Shown: in pieces, positions 8,470 through 18,528 of the stretch
Layout of the letters: every line of letters starts with the position of its first letter
Position numbering within the stretch: the first letter of the stretch is position 1
Assembly (NCBI GenBank): GCA_002685335.1
Contig: NYWY01000054.1
Location: 1 to 64,000 of the forward strand
DNA: 64,000 bases
Source: Planctomycetaceae bacterium
Lineage (GTDB): Bacteria; Planctomycetota; Phycisphaerae; Phycisphaerales; SM1A02
Direction: 5' to 3'
Program-made: the position numbers and the translations under genes
Notes under the pieces: generated by a model
The model's database searches: none
Seen by the model: the letters and a program-made list of their open reading frames with translations, nothing else
Told to the model about the DNA's origin: nothing

Positions 8470-9411
8470 ATGGCCGTACCAAAGGAAATACGACACACCG
8501 TCGGTAATCTGAACAACATGCTCCGGTCGGCGGGCGAGCGTTACGAAACGTGCCTCACTCTGGGCGAAGTGAGTCGTATGGAATTCGGCCGGTTTTCAGA
8601 CGAGATCCTCGACGATTTTCGGGCCTCGATCCTGGCTCGGTTCGGGCGTCGTGGCGACGATCTCATCAGGCCGACCGAGAATGTCGTCGAGCTCGGTTGC
8701 CGCCTCCAGACCATCGACCAGAAAGAAAAGCCGATTCTTCGCCGCGTGCTTCAGCCGGGTGCTCCCGGTGCCGGGAGGTTGATCATGTTGCCCGGTCTGC
8801 ATGGGACGACCTGGAGTTTCGAGCGGCTTGCGAAACTGATTCCTTCCGGACCGTCCATCGTGGCATGGGATTATCCGGGACTGGATCCGAACGGGCCCTG
8901 CCCGACGACGGTCCCCGAGATCGCCGAAATCATCTCGGACGTCGAGAACGTCGCTGGATCCCCCGGCGAACCCGTGACCGTTTTTGGATTCTGCCTCGGG
9001 GGGAGCATCGGACACGCGGCCCTCGGAGGGATCCGGGGATCGGTGAAGAAGCTCGTCGTCTTCGATGGTCACCCCGTGATCTCCGCGTCGGCGATTTCTC
9101 GAATGCGCTGGGCGGCCAGCATCTCCATCGCACGAAAGACGGCCCGTCGTGGGGGATGGCTGGAGACCCGGCTGGTCCGAATGGGAATCCAGCATCTTCG
9201 AATGCTTGCCGAGCATGATCCCGAACCGATCGACGCCGAGATGACCCTCATTCGTTCCGGATCTCGACTGACGCTCGGTCCGCTCGACATGGACGACTGG
9301 TCCCCGTACGTGAGCGGACTCCGATTGAAGTCGCTCGGAGAACTCGGGCATGTTGATCTCTTTCGCCATCACTGCGAGGAGATGATCACCAAGTATCTGA
9401 CCGCGGCCTGA
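8470..9411 (+). CDS. Alpha/beta hydrolase, thioesterase-like, with a Cys nucleophile
   Basis: A 313-residue protein with no signal peptide. After about 95 N-terminal residues with no recognised motif, a thioesterase-type hydrolase begins: GRLIMLPGLHGTTWSFERLAKLI, VAWDYPGLDP, nucleophile elbow VFGFCLGGSIGHAALGG near residue 177, VVFDGHPV (likely acid after strand 6), and LGELGHVDLFRHH (likely catalytic His) near the C-terminus. The elbow has Cys where most thioesterases of non-ribosomal peptide or polyketide synthases have Ser; some members of the superfamily do use Cys. It stands alone between modB and the convergent icd, with no synthase genes nearby, so its substrate is unknown. Confidence 0.78.
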   Translation: MAVPKEIRHTVGNLNNMLRSAGERYETCLTLGEVSRMEFGRFSDEILDDFRASILARFGRRGDDLIRPTENVVELGCRLQTIDQKEKPILRRVLQPGAPGAGRLIMLPGLHGTTWSFERLAKLIPSGPSIVAWDYPGLDPNGPCPTTVPEIAEIISDVENVAGSPGEPVTVFGFCLGGSIGHAALGGIRGSVKKLVVFDGHPVISASAISRMRWAASISIARKTARRGGWLETRLVRMGIQHLRMLAEHDPEPIDAEMTLIRSGSRLTLGPLDMDDWSPYVSGLRLKSLGELGHVDLFRHHCEEMITKYLTAA

Positions 9412-9476
9412 TGGCGTCGGTCGCGGCACCTCGGTCGTTCGGGCATGTCCGGTCACCACGAGCGGGGACGGAAAAC

Positions 9477-9516
9477 GAAGTCCCCCGGTTCCATCGTGAT
9501 GGAACCGGGGGACTTC
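9477..9516 (-). terminator. Strong hairpin terminator of icd
   Basis: A perfect 19-bp inverted repeat (9477-9495 pairing with 9498-9516) with almost no loop lies 19 bp beyond the icd stop on the minus strand. Reading on in that direction it is followed by a short T run (CGTTTTCC), as expected of an intrinsic terminator. It also lies about 65 bp after the stop of the convergent hydrolase gene and may serve both. Confidence 0.85.
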
Positions 9517-9534
9517 GAGTCGTCGTCGTCGCGT

Positions 9535-11931
<2,397 letters not shown>

Positions 11932-12423
11932 TCAATCCGCCGGGTGGCGAGCTCGAAAGAGCAGATCGTTGAGAGTGACGATCTCCGCCTCGGTGAGGTG
12001 CGATAGCTGGGTCCGGTGGACTCGATCGATCCGAGGTCGGAGGCGTCGAATCAGTTCGTGGCCCGGCTCCTCGAGCACGATGCGACGCGCTCGGCGATCG
12101 TCGGGATCGACCGCTCGGCGGAGGAGTCCTCGCCGCTCGAGCCGATCGATGATCCGGCTGACGTCCGGGCCGCGTTCCACGAGTCTCGGGCGGATCGCCT
12201 CGATCCGGATGCCCTCGGATTCCGCGGACGCCACGATGCGGAGCACGTTGTACTGGCTCTCCGTCACGTCGTGTTCCTGGAACAGGTCCTTGAAGTGCTC
12301 GGAGAGAAGCGATCTGGAGCGGACCAGATTGAGGTACGCCTCCTGGGCCGGAAGATCGAACGGCCGGGACTTCCCGATCTCCTCTGCGAGATCTCGCGGT
12401 GGCTGTTCCGAGGATTCGGTCAT
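11932..12423 (-). CDS. MarR-family transcriptional regulator
   Basis: A 163-residue protein with a winged-helix core: YLNLVRSRSLLSEHFKDLFQEHDVTESQYNVLRIV, then IEAIRPRLVERGPDVSRIIDRLERRGLLRRAVDPDDRR with the wing RRARRIVLEEPGHELI, then a C-terminal dimerisation helix. The ATG at 12423 is chosen because MTESSEQPP starts a normal MarR N-terminus. The in-frame extension to 12819 lacks domain character and runs through a terminator hairpin. It lies 162 bp upstream of icd on the same strand. Whether it controls icd or itself cannot be told from the sequence. Confidence 0.88.
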   Translation of the reverse strand: MTESSEQPPRDLAEEIGKSRPFDLPAQEAYLNLVRSRSLLSEHFKDLFQEHDVTESQYNVLRIVASAESEGIRIEAIRPRLVERGPDVSRIIDRLERRGLLRRAVDPDDRRARRIVLEEPGHELIRRLRPRIDRVHRTQLSHLTEAEIVTLNDLLFRARHPAD

Positions 12424-12766
12424 CGAGGTCAGCCTATCGAGCGGGCGGCGTGAACACCGGCCGCAGTGGAGATCATTGACACCGGCGACGTGGTTGGAAC
12501 CGATCGATTCACTCGGGCCTCGTGGTCGGAAGGTTCCGGGCGAGCGAGGTGAGGAGTGATGCGTGATTCGTGGTCGGTCCGCTTCCCCTTCGGAATCCGG
12601 GGATTCCCGCCACCGGCCACTCCGGTCATCCTCCATCCGGCCGCCCCGTGGAGTGGTGGTGGGGATCACCGGCCGGATCACGGTTCGAAGAAAAGACGCT
12701 CGTGACGGCGTCGGGCCGGCACGAGCGTCTTGATTTCCATGTTCGTTCCGCTTTTGAGAGAGGGAA
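12424..12766. other. Intergenic region between marR and the nucleotide-sugar dehydrogenase gene
   Basis: This 343-bp stretch has no convincing gene on either strand. Its right end carries the terminator of the dehydrogenase gene (12693-12731), and the left part presumably holds the marR promoter. I could not identify a clear -35/-10 pair or an operator palindrome by eye. Confidence 0.6.
12693..12731 (-). terminator. Terminator of the nucleotide-sugar dehydrogenase gene
   Basis: A 12-bp perfect stem (12693-12704 with 12720-12731) is closed by a 15-nt loop. On the minus strand it is followed by TTTTCTT, 36 bp after the dehydrogenase stop, which fits an intrinsic terminator. Confidence 0.8.
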
Positions 12767-14122
12767 TCAGGCGAGGACCAGCCGGTCACCCATGGCCGCG
12801 TGATGGTCTCGCATCGCATCCCGGGTGTCCACCACCAGTCGGGCGTGCTTCGCGATCGATTCGTAGTCGAACGTCGCGTGGTTGGTGGAGATCAGCACGC
12901 AATCGAAGGAGGCGATGGTCTCCGGCGTCAGGTCGACGCTGGACATCTGGAGATCGTGTCGTCGGACTCTGGGGGCGGTCGGGATGTGGGGGTCGCTGTA
13001 CTCGACCTCGGCTCCACGAGCCTCGAGGATCTCGATCAGTTCGAACGAGGGGCTCTCCCGGGTGTCGTCGACGTCCGGCTTGTAGGCCAGGCCCATGACC
13101 AGGACCTTGGAACCCTTGATCGGCTTGGTGTGTTCGTTGAGCGCTCCGGCGACCCGATCGATCACGTATTCGGGCATGGAGGTGTTGACCTGGCCGGCGA
13201 GCTCGATGAATCTGGTCGCGCATCCCACTTCCTTGGCCTTCCAGGTCAGGTAGAACGGATCGATCGGAATGCAGTGGCCACCGAGTCCCGGGCCCGGGTA
13301 GAACGGCATGAATCCGAAGGGCTTGGTGCCGGCGGCCCGGACGACCTCCCAGATGTCGATGTCCATTTCGGTCAGCACCACCTTCATCTCGTTGACCAGG
13401 GCGATGTTCACCGCTCGGAAGATGTTTTCCAGGAGCTTGGCGCTTTCGGCGATCTCGGCGGTGGCGACTTCGACCACCTGGGCGATTCCCTTGCGATAGA
13501 CCATGCCCGCGAGTCGGGTCGACTCCGGTTCCAGGCCGCCGACGAGCTTCGGAATGGTGCTGGTGGAGTGATCCTTGCGACCCGGATCCTCCCGTTCAGG
13601 ACTGAAGGCGACGAAGAGATCTTCACCCACCACGAGGTTCTTCGCGGACTCGGGGGCGTGGGCCATCATCACCGGGAGCATCTCGTCCCGCGTGGTACGG
13701 GGGTAGGTCGTCGATTCGAGCACCACCAACTGGCCGGGTCGCAGGCTGCGACCGATGTGTTCGGCCGTGATCGTGATGTACGAGAGGTCCGGTTCCTGAT
13801 GGCGGCCGAGCGGGGTCGGGACCGCGATCATGATCACGTCGCATTCACCCAGCCGACTGAAGTCGGTCGTGGCGTCGAATCGGTCGCTGTCGGACAGGTC
13901 GACGATCATCTGATCACCGAGGTGCCGAAGGTAGTTCTGCTTTTCCTCGATCGCCTTGATCTTCGATTCATCGACATCGAAGCCGATGATCGGCATGCCC
14001 CCGCGATGGAGCGCGTGAGCAAGCGGAAGTCCCACGTATCCGAGGCCGATGACGCCGACGACGGCGTTTCCGGTCTCGATCTTTTCAGTGAGTTGGGCGG
14101 CGATGGGAGGAATGGTGGTCAC
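12767..14122 (-). CDS. Nucleotide-sugar dehydrogenase, UDP-N-acetylhexosamine 6-dehydrogenase type (WbpA/WecC-like)
   Basis: A 451-residue protein. It has an NAD-binding Rossmann motif GVIGLGYVGLPLA (glycines 26, 28 and 31), a central domain with LVVLESTTYPRTTRDEMLP and FSPEREDPG, and AEIAESAKLLENIFRAVNIALVNE. The active-site block PGPGLGGHCIPIDPFYLTWKA has the catalytic Cys near residue 284. The C-terminal UDP-binding domain carries VLVMGLAYKPDVDDTRESPS. The FSPERE.PG and GGHCIPIDP forms point to the UDP-GlcNAc or UDP-ManNAc dehydrogenase branch rather than UDP-glucose dehydrogenase. The enzyme would supply uronic acid sugars for surface polysaccharide, but no glycan synthesis genes adjoin it. 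It has its own terminator and a long upstream region. Confidence 0.9.
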   Translation of the reverse strand: MTTIPPIAAQLTEKIETGNAVVGVIGLGYVGLPLAHALHRGGMPIIGFDVDESKIKAIEEKQNYLRHLGDQMIVDLSDSDRFDATTDFSRLGECDVIMIAVPTPLGRHQEPDLSYITITAEHIGRSLRPGQLVVLESTTYPRTTRDEMLPVMMAHAPESAKNLVVGEDLFVAFSPEREDPGRKDHSTSTIPKLVGGLEPESTRLAGMVYRKGIAQVVEVATAEIAESAKLLENIFRAVNIALVNEMKVVLTEMDIDIWEVVRAAGTKPFGFMPFYPGPGLGGHCIPIDPFYLTWKAKEVGCATRFIELAGQVNTSMPEYVIDRVAGALNEHTKPIKGSKVLVMGLAYKPDVDDTRESPSFELIEILEARGAEVEYSDPHIPTAPRVRRHDLQMSSVDLTPETIASFDCVLISTNHATFDYESIAKHARLVVDTRDAMRDHHAAMGDRLVLA

Positions 14123-14501
14123 TTTGAGGCTCTCGGAAGCACGGTTCCGCGTTTCAGGAAAGACGATGTCCTGGAACGCTCCGCGGAAGTGGTTGGTGAT
14201 GACGGGGACTTCGGTCGGGACCCCGCGAGGCGAACGAATACCTCAATAATCGGCTCGACAACGCCGCGGAGCCAGCTTCTCGCCCGGGGTCGTTGAAGAA
14301 ATGTATCGAATCACCGAGGATCGAGGAGGTCCAAGATAAACGACTCCCCTGAAAGGTATCGGTCGGCCCTGATTTTTTTGGCCTTCCCGGCGCTCCAAAC
14401 GGCCGATTTTCAGTGACGAGCCTGCTACCCTCAGGGGTCTTTCAAAGTCCACGGCGTCGGCACGGCCGATCGCCCTCAAGCCCCGAAATCTGGAGCCGTT
14501 C
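14123..14501. other. Divergent intergenic region with probable promoters
   Basis: This 379-bp gap lies between two divergent genes and contains no credible ORF. It is richer in A/T than its flanks, with a T7 run at 14373-14379, and should contain the promoters of both the nucleotide-sugar dehydrogenase and the acyl-CoA dehydrogenase genes. I could not assign specific -35/-10 elements. Confidence 0.55.
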
Positions 14502-15731
14502 GTGAACCACGTCGACACCATGGCCGCCCCGACCGCGACCTCGGACCGGGCCACCCCGGAGGAGACCGAGAAGCTCATCGCCGACGTCGAGGCGTACTGC
14601 GAGGAGATTCGTCCCCTCGAGGAGATCTGCTACCTCGAGCACCAGCCGAATCCGGCGATTCGCGAGCTCGGCCAGAAGCACGGCCTGCTCGGCATGCCGC
14701 TTCCAAAGCGGTACGGCGGGCGAGGCGTCGACAGTCACACCTACGCCCAGATGCTCGCTCGAATCAATCGTGAAGGCACCGGTGTCCGGACGTTCTTCTC
14801 GGGTCAGACTTCGATCGGTCAGTATCCGATCCTCAAGTACGGAACCGAAGAGCAGAAGAACCGATATCTCCCGGCCTCTTGTCGCGGTGACTGCACCCTG
14901 GCATTCGGTCTCACCGAGCCCGATGCCGGCAGCAACCCTCTCGAGGGAACCTGCACCTGGCGTCTGGAGAATGGCAAGTACGTGCTCAACGGGGTGAAGT
15001 ACCTGATCTCGAACGGATCGATCGCCGACGCGGTGATCGTCTTCGCCTTCCCGGAAGGTTCGGAAGGTCCCGATCGTCGGATGAGCGCGTTCATCTGCGA
15101 CACCGAGGGTGATTCGTTCGAAGCCGAGGCGTTGCACGCCAAGCCCGGCATGTACACCTCGGATACCGCGATGTTCGAAATGACGGAGCACGCGATCTCC
15201 GGCGACAACATGCTCGGCGGCGAGGGCAACGGCTTCCGGATCGCCATGCACACCCTGGTCTCGGGTCGTCTCTCGGTCGCCTCGGGCTGCCTCGGAACGA
15301 TCGAGGATTGTCTGGCCGAATGTCTCCGCTACTCCAAGGAACGGGAACAGCACGGAAAGCCGATCGGCAAGCACCAGCTCGTGCAGCAGCACATCGCTCG
15401 CATCGAGATGATGCGGGCCACCTCCGACGCGATGATCGAGCGGGCGGCCATCGCCAAGGAGATCTCCGACGACGCCCCCGGCGACAAGGAGAAGCTCGCT
15501 CACGCCGACTTCGTGGTCTCCGAGGCGAAGTACTGGGCGAGCAATGCCGCCTGGGAAGCCGTGGACCGGGCGGTCCAGGTCTTCGGGGGGCGTGGTTGGA
15601 GCGAGCTCTATCGCCCCTTCCGCCACCTTCAGGACGTTCGCGTCTGCCGGATCTACGAAGGTACGGACGAGATCATGCAGCTCAAGATCGCATCGACGCT
15701 GCTCGGCAAGGGCTACGCGGCCTTCGGTTGA
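14502..15731 (+). CDS. Acyl-CoA dehydrogenase family protein
   Basis: A 409-residue flavoprotein. The GTG at 14502 is favoured because GGAG lies six bases upstream; an ATG at 14520 is the alternative. Conserved blocks are GLLGMPLPKRYGGRGVD, the FAD/substrate region CTLAFGLTEPDAGSNPLEG, the middle beta-domain VLNGVKYLISNGSIADAVIVFA, the C-terminal helical domain SGRLSVASGCLGTIEDCLAECLRYSKER, and the active-site end VCRIYEGTDEIMQLKIA with the likely catalytic Glu near 386. It catalyses alpha,beta-dehydrogenation of an acyl-CoA with transfer of electrons to ETF. Chain-length specificity cannot be read. It is a single-gene unit followed by a strong terminator. Confidence 0.93.
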   Translation: MNHVDTMAAPTATSDRATPEETEKLIADVEAYCEEIRPLEEICYLEHQPNPAIRELGQKHGLLGMPLPKRYGGRGVDSHTYAQMLARINREGTGVRTFFSGQTSIGQYPILKYGTEEQKNRYLPASCRGDCTLAFGLTEPDAGSNPLEGTCTWRLENGKYVLNGVKYLISNGSIADAVIVFAFPEGSEGPDRRMSAFICDTEGDSFEAEALHAKPGMYTSDTAMFEMTEHAISGDNMLGGEGNGFRIAMHTLVSGRLSVASGCLGTIEDCLAECLRYSKEREQHGKPIGKHQLVQQHIARIEMMRATSDAMIERAAIAKEISDDAPGDKEKLAHADFVVSEAKYWASNAAWEAVDRAVQVFGGRGWSELYRPFRHLQDVRVCRIYEGTDEIMQLKIASTLLGKGYAAFG

Positions 15732-15777
15732 CCCGACCGGCGGGCGAAAAAACGCCCCCGATATGAGATGTTCTTTC

Positions 15778-15806
15778 GACGGCCCGGCGTTCTTCGCCGG
15801 GCCGTC
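15778..15806 (+). terminator. Terminator of the acyl-CoA dehydrogenase gene
   Basis: A perfect 12-bp GC-rich stem (15778-15789 with 15795-15806) with a 5-nt loop is followed by TTCGTT. It lies 46 bp past the acyl-CoA dehydrogenase stop. Confidence 0.82.
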
Positions 15807-15917
15807 TTCGTTCCCGGTGTGTCCCGGATCCCCGGGCCGCAGGCGCGAGGGTGCCACATCGACGGCGGCCGAAGCTCGTCGTTCGGGACGTCAGGCAGGG
15901 GACGTGAAGGGCGGGGT

Positions 15918-16394
15918 TCAGGCGTCCGCGGAATCGCCGGAAGTCTTGATCGCCTTCCGCATCGACTCGAAGCCTTCCTTGATGACCTGGTCCGCGGCCG
16001 CGCGGATGATGGTGCTTCCCAGGGCGGCGACGAGGCCGGACATGTGGACGATCTCCGCTTCCCATTCCAGGCGGGTTCCCTCGGACTCGTGGGGGGCGAG
16101 CATCAAGGTGGATCGAACCCCGAACTTGTTGCCGATGCCCTTCGCCTGGACGCCGATCACCACTTTTTCGTGGGGGGTGTGCTCGACCAGTTCGAAGTCC
16201 TGCTTGAGGTTCGCCTTGATGAAGCTGAACCCCGGTCGGACGGTGGTGCGGCAGATGCCGTCGGCACCCGTCTCCTTCTTCACCAGACCCGGAACGATCC
16301 CGACCAGTCGGTCGAGGTCGATGAGAAAGGCGTGGACCTCTTCGGGGGAGGCTTCGATGATTTCAGTGCCGTTGAATGGTTCGTACTTTGCCAT
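15918..16394 (-). CDS. SRPBCC/CoxG-like protein
   Basis: A 158-residue protein. The ATG at 16394 (MAKYEPFNGTEIIEASPEEV) matches the usual start of this fold; the upstream frame is low-complexity. The pattern is that of the START-like hydrophobic-pocket family related to carbon monoxide dehydrogenase subunit G: ASPEEVHAFLIDLDRLVGIVPGLVKKE, repeated strands (VRPGFSFIKANLKQDFELVEH), and a long C-terminal helix ALGSTIIRAAADQVIKEGFESMRKAI. CoxG relatives often bind membranes or small hydrophobic ligands. No CO dehydrogenase genes are nearby, so the role is unknown. It is preceded by the ATP10-like gene on the same strand. Confidence 0.78.
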   Translation of the reverse strand: MAKYEPFNGTEIIEASPEEVHAFLIDLDRLVGIVPGLVKKETGADGICRTTVRPGFSFIKANLKQDFELVEHTPHEKVVIGVQAKGIGNKFGVRSTLMLAPHESEGTRLEWEAEIVHMSGLVAALGSTIIRAAADQVIKEGFESMRKAIKTSGDSADA

Positions 16395-16428
16395 GGATGA
16401 CGAGTATACGACGCCGGGATGCGGCGTC

Positions 16429-17004
16429 TCAATCCTTGAGTCGATCGATTCCGGCCCGCTCGAGCATCTCCAGCAACCTCGAGGGGGAGAAGCCCTGATC
16501 CCAGAACCAGCGGACCCGGCCATCCTCGTCGAGGAGCAGGATCCGAGCGTTTCTGGGTCGTTCGGTTCCGGTGAATGCCTGCACGCGATCCGCGTCGTCT
16601 CCGTAGAGGGTGACCACCGACGCCCAGTCCTCGGCCGGGATTCCCGACCGCATCCCGTCGTCGATCGTGGACTGGAGGAACGTGGCGGGGAACCAACCTC
16701 CGACCGCCGGAATCTCCATCAGTCTGATCGTGGTGCCGGACTGCAGCAGCCCGAGGGTCCAGCGGTCGATGTCGAACTGGGTCTCCTGCACGTAGCCGAC
16801 CATGAGGATGGCCGGCGCTCCCGCCACTTCGCCGGGAAGTTCGACCGGTCGGTCTTCCAGGTCGCGGCCCTCGACCGGGGGGAAGGGATCCCCGCTCGGA
16901 TCCCGATTGGGGATGGTTCCGCCGCAGCCGGGTGCGAAGAGGATCAGGGCGCCGATCAGGGCGACGGATACGGCAAGGAGCGGGAGGAGGCGTCGTCGAG
17001 GCAT
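16429..17004 (-). CDS. ATP10-like thioredoxin-fold lipoprotein
   Basis: A 191-residue precursor with a signal peptide ending in a lipobox-like LFAPGC near residue 27. The mature region FPPVEGRDLEDRPVELPGEVAGAPAILMVGYVQETQFDIDRW, together with RNARILLLDEDGRVRWFWDQGFSP near the C-terminus, resembles the ATP10 family (thioredoxin-like, known from F1Fo ATP synthase assembly in mitochondria) and redoxins in general. There is no CxxC motif, so it is unlikely to be a disulfide oxidoreductase. It is divergent from the TPR lipoprotein gene with only 45 bp between starts. The ATP10 similarity is a judgement by eye and carries moderate certainty. Confidence 0.62.
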   Translation of the reverse strand: MPRRRLLPLLAVSVALIGALILFAPGCGGTIPNRDPSGDPFPPVEGRDLEDRPVELPGEVAGAPAILMVGYVQETQFDIDRWTLGLLQSGTTIRLMEIPAVGGWFPATFLQSTIDDGMRSGIPAEDWASVVTLYGDDADRVQAFTGTERPRNARILLLDEDGRVRWFWDQGFSPSRLLEMLERAGIDRLKD

Positions 17005-17049
17005 GTCCTCAGGCTATCGTCTGGGGGATGCTCATCGGAGATCCGCTTC

Positions 17050-18528
17050 ATGCAGAAAATCAGCACTCCATCCTGGACGTTCGATCTGCGCCTTCTGCTG
17101 GGGGCCCTGGGAGCGTGGTTGCTCTTCGGCACGATCGGCTGTGACGGCGCGTCGTCGGATGCCGATGTTCCCGTCGCGATCGACAACGAAGTCGGATTTC
17201 CGGCGGGAGTGGATCCCGGAACGCTCGATTCCGCGGTTCGCGAACTCCTGAGCGAACGCCTGCGTGCGGTCGAGGCCCGCCCGGATGACGGAGAGGCGTG
17301 GGGGTCGTTGGCCGATGGCTGGCTCGCCCACGCTCGATACGACCTGGCGGTCGATCCGGCGAATCGCGCCGTGGTGCTTCAGCCGGACTCCGCTCGACGC
17401 CGACTTCTGCTCGCCGTCGCCCTCGCGGGCGCGGGTGAACCCCTCGCCGCCTACGACATGTCGCGGCTCGCGGTGGAACTCGAGCCGGATCGAGCGTTTC
17501 TGGTGTGGAGATCGGCCGCGTGGGCGATGGAAGCGGGAGAACTGGAAGAAGCCCGGCGACTGGCCGCCCGGGCCATCGAACTCGATCCCGAGGATCCTCA
17601 CGGCTACCGGGTCCTCGGAATGACCTTGCTCTCGGAGGGTGACGCCGAACGGGCGGCTGGCGTGCTGGAGCCGTACCTCCGGGGTCGACCGGGTGATCTC
17701 GCCGCCAGATATCTGCTTGGTCGCGCGTGGCAGGCGATGGGACGGGACGTGGAGGCCGATCGTGAACTCACGGTGGCGGGTGCGGCCCGGCCGGTGTTCA
17801 TCGATCCCTGGACCCAGGCGGTTCGGGATCAACGGATCGATCGAGGCCAGCGCCTGGACGATGTCCTATCGCTGGCCTCGGAGGGGCGTGGCGAGGAGGC
17901 ATTCACGCTGCTGGCGAGTATGCAGGCACGGTACGGCCCGGACAAGGAGATTCTCTTCGGGAAGGTTGCGGCGCTGGCGATCCTGGGCGATCACGCGGGC
18001 GTCGTGTCGGGAGCGGACGAAGTCATCGCCCTCGAACCGAACTGGGCGCCTCCGAGGCTTCGAGCGGGACTGGCCGCCGTGGCGCTGGTCCAGCGGGGAG
18101 CCGAAAATCGAAGCGAGCTCCTCGATCGGGCTCGACGAGAGGGTCTTCGTTGCGTGGAGCTCACGCCGGGCGATCCGCAGGCACACGAACTGCTCGGACG
18201 CGCCGCGGCCGCCGATGGCCGATGGGCGGATGCCCTGGCCGCCTTTCGGCGGTGCCTGGAGCTCGAACCATCGACGGCCCGCTATCACGTGGCGGTCGCC
18301 GATTCGCTGGTGGAGTCCGGAGAACTGCTCGCTGCCACCCGGACGGTTCGTCGGATGGACGAGACCTTCGGCCGTTCCGTGGATTCAGCGCTGGTGGAGG
18401 CCCGGGCCCTCGCGCTCGGTGGTCGGGCCGCGGATGCCCGGCGACTGCTCGAACAATGCCGTCAGGCCATGCCGGATCACCCCGGAGTCGCACGTACCGA
18501 GGCGGTGGTGGTGGAGGCGGGTGGATGA
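17050..18528 (+). CDS. TPR-repeat lipoprotein
   Basis: A 492-residue precursor. The ATG at 17050 gives a signal peptide with lipobox GTIGC. The open frame extends 1.5 kb further upstream, but that part is antisense to two real genes and has no domain character. At least eight tetratricopeptide-like units follow, for example GEAWGSLADGWLAHARYDLAVDPANRAV, AAYDMSRLAVELEPDRAF, EARRLAARAIELDPEDPHGYRVLG and AHELLGRAAAADGRWADALAAFRRCLELEP. It is probably a membrane-anchored scaffold facing the periplasm. The CRTAC1-like gene follows with an ATGA overlap, a pairing common in Planctomycetes. Confidence 0.9.
   Translation: MQKISTPSWTFDLRLLLGALGAWLLFGTIGCDGASSDADVPVAIDNEVGFPAGVDPGTLDSAVRELLSERLRAVEARPDDGEAWGSLADGWLAHARYDLAVDPANRAVVLQPDSARRRLLLAVALAGAGEPLAAYDMSRLAVELEPDRAFLVWRSAAWAMEAGELEEARRLAARAIELDPEDPHGYRVLGMTLLSEGDAERAAGVLEPYLRGRPGDLAARYLLGRAWQAMGRDVEADRELTVAGAARPVFIDPWTQAVRDQRIDRGQRLDDVLSLASEGRGEEAFTLLASMQARYGPDKEILFGKVAALAILGDHAGVVSGADEVIALEPNWAPPRLRAGLAAVALVQRGAENRSELLDRARREGLRCVELTPGDPQAHELLGRAAAADGRWADALAAFRRCLELEPSTARYHVAVADSLVESGELLAATRTVRRMDETFGRSVDSALVEARALALGGRAADARRLLEQCRQAMPDHPGVARTEAVVVEAGG

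Noticed and set aside
12800..14296. A 498-codon plus-strand frame.
   Set aside because: It is the antisense of the nucleotide-sugar dehydrogenase gene, with Gly/Asp/His-rich shadow composition.
15544..17049. A 500-codon in-frame extension upstream of the TPR lipoprotein.
   Set aside because: It runs through a terminator and antisense to two real genes, and would bury a good signal peptide and lipobox inside the protein.
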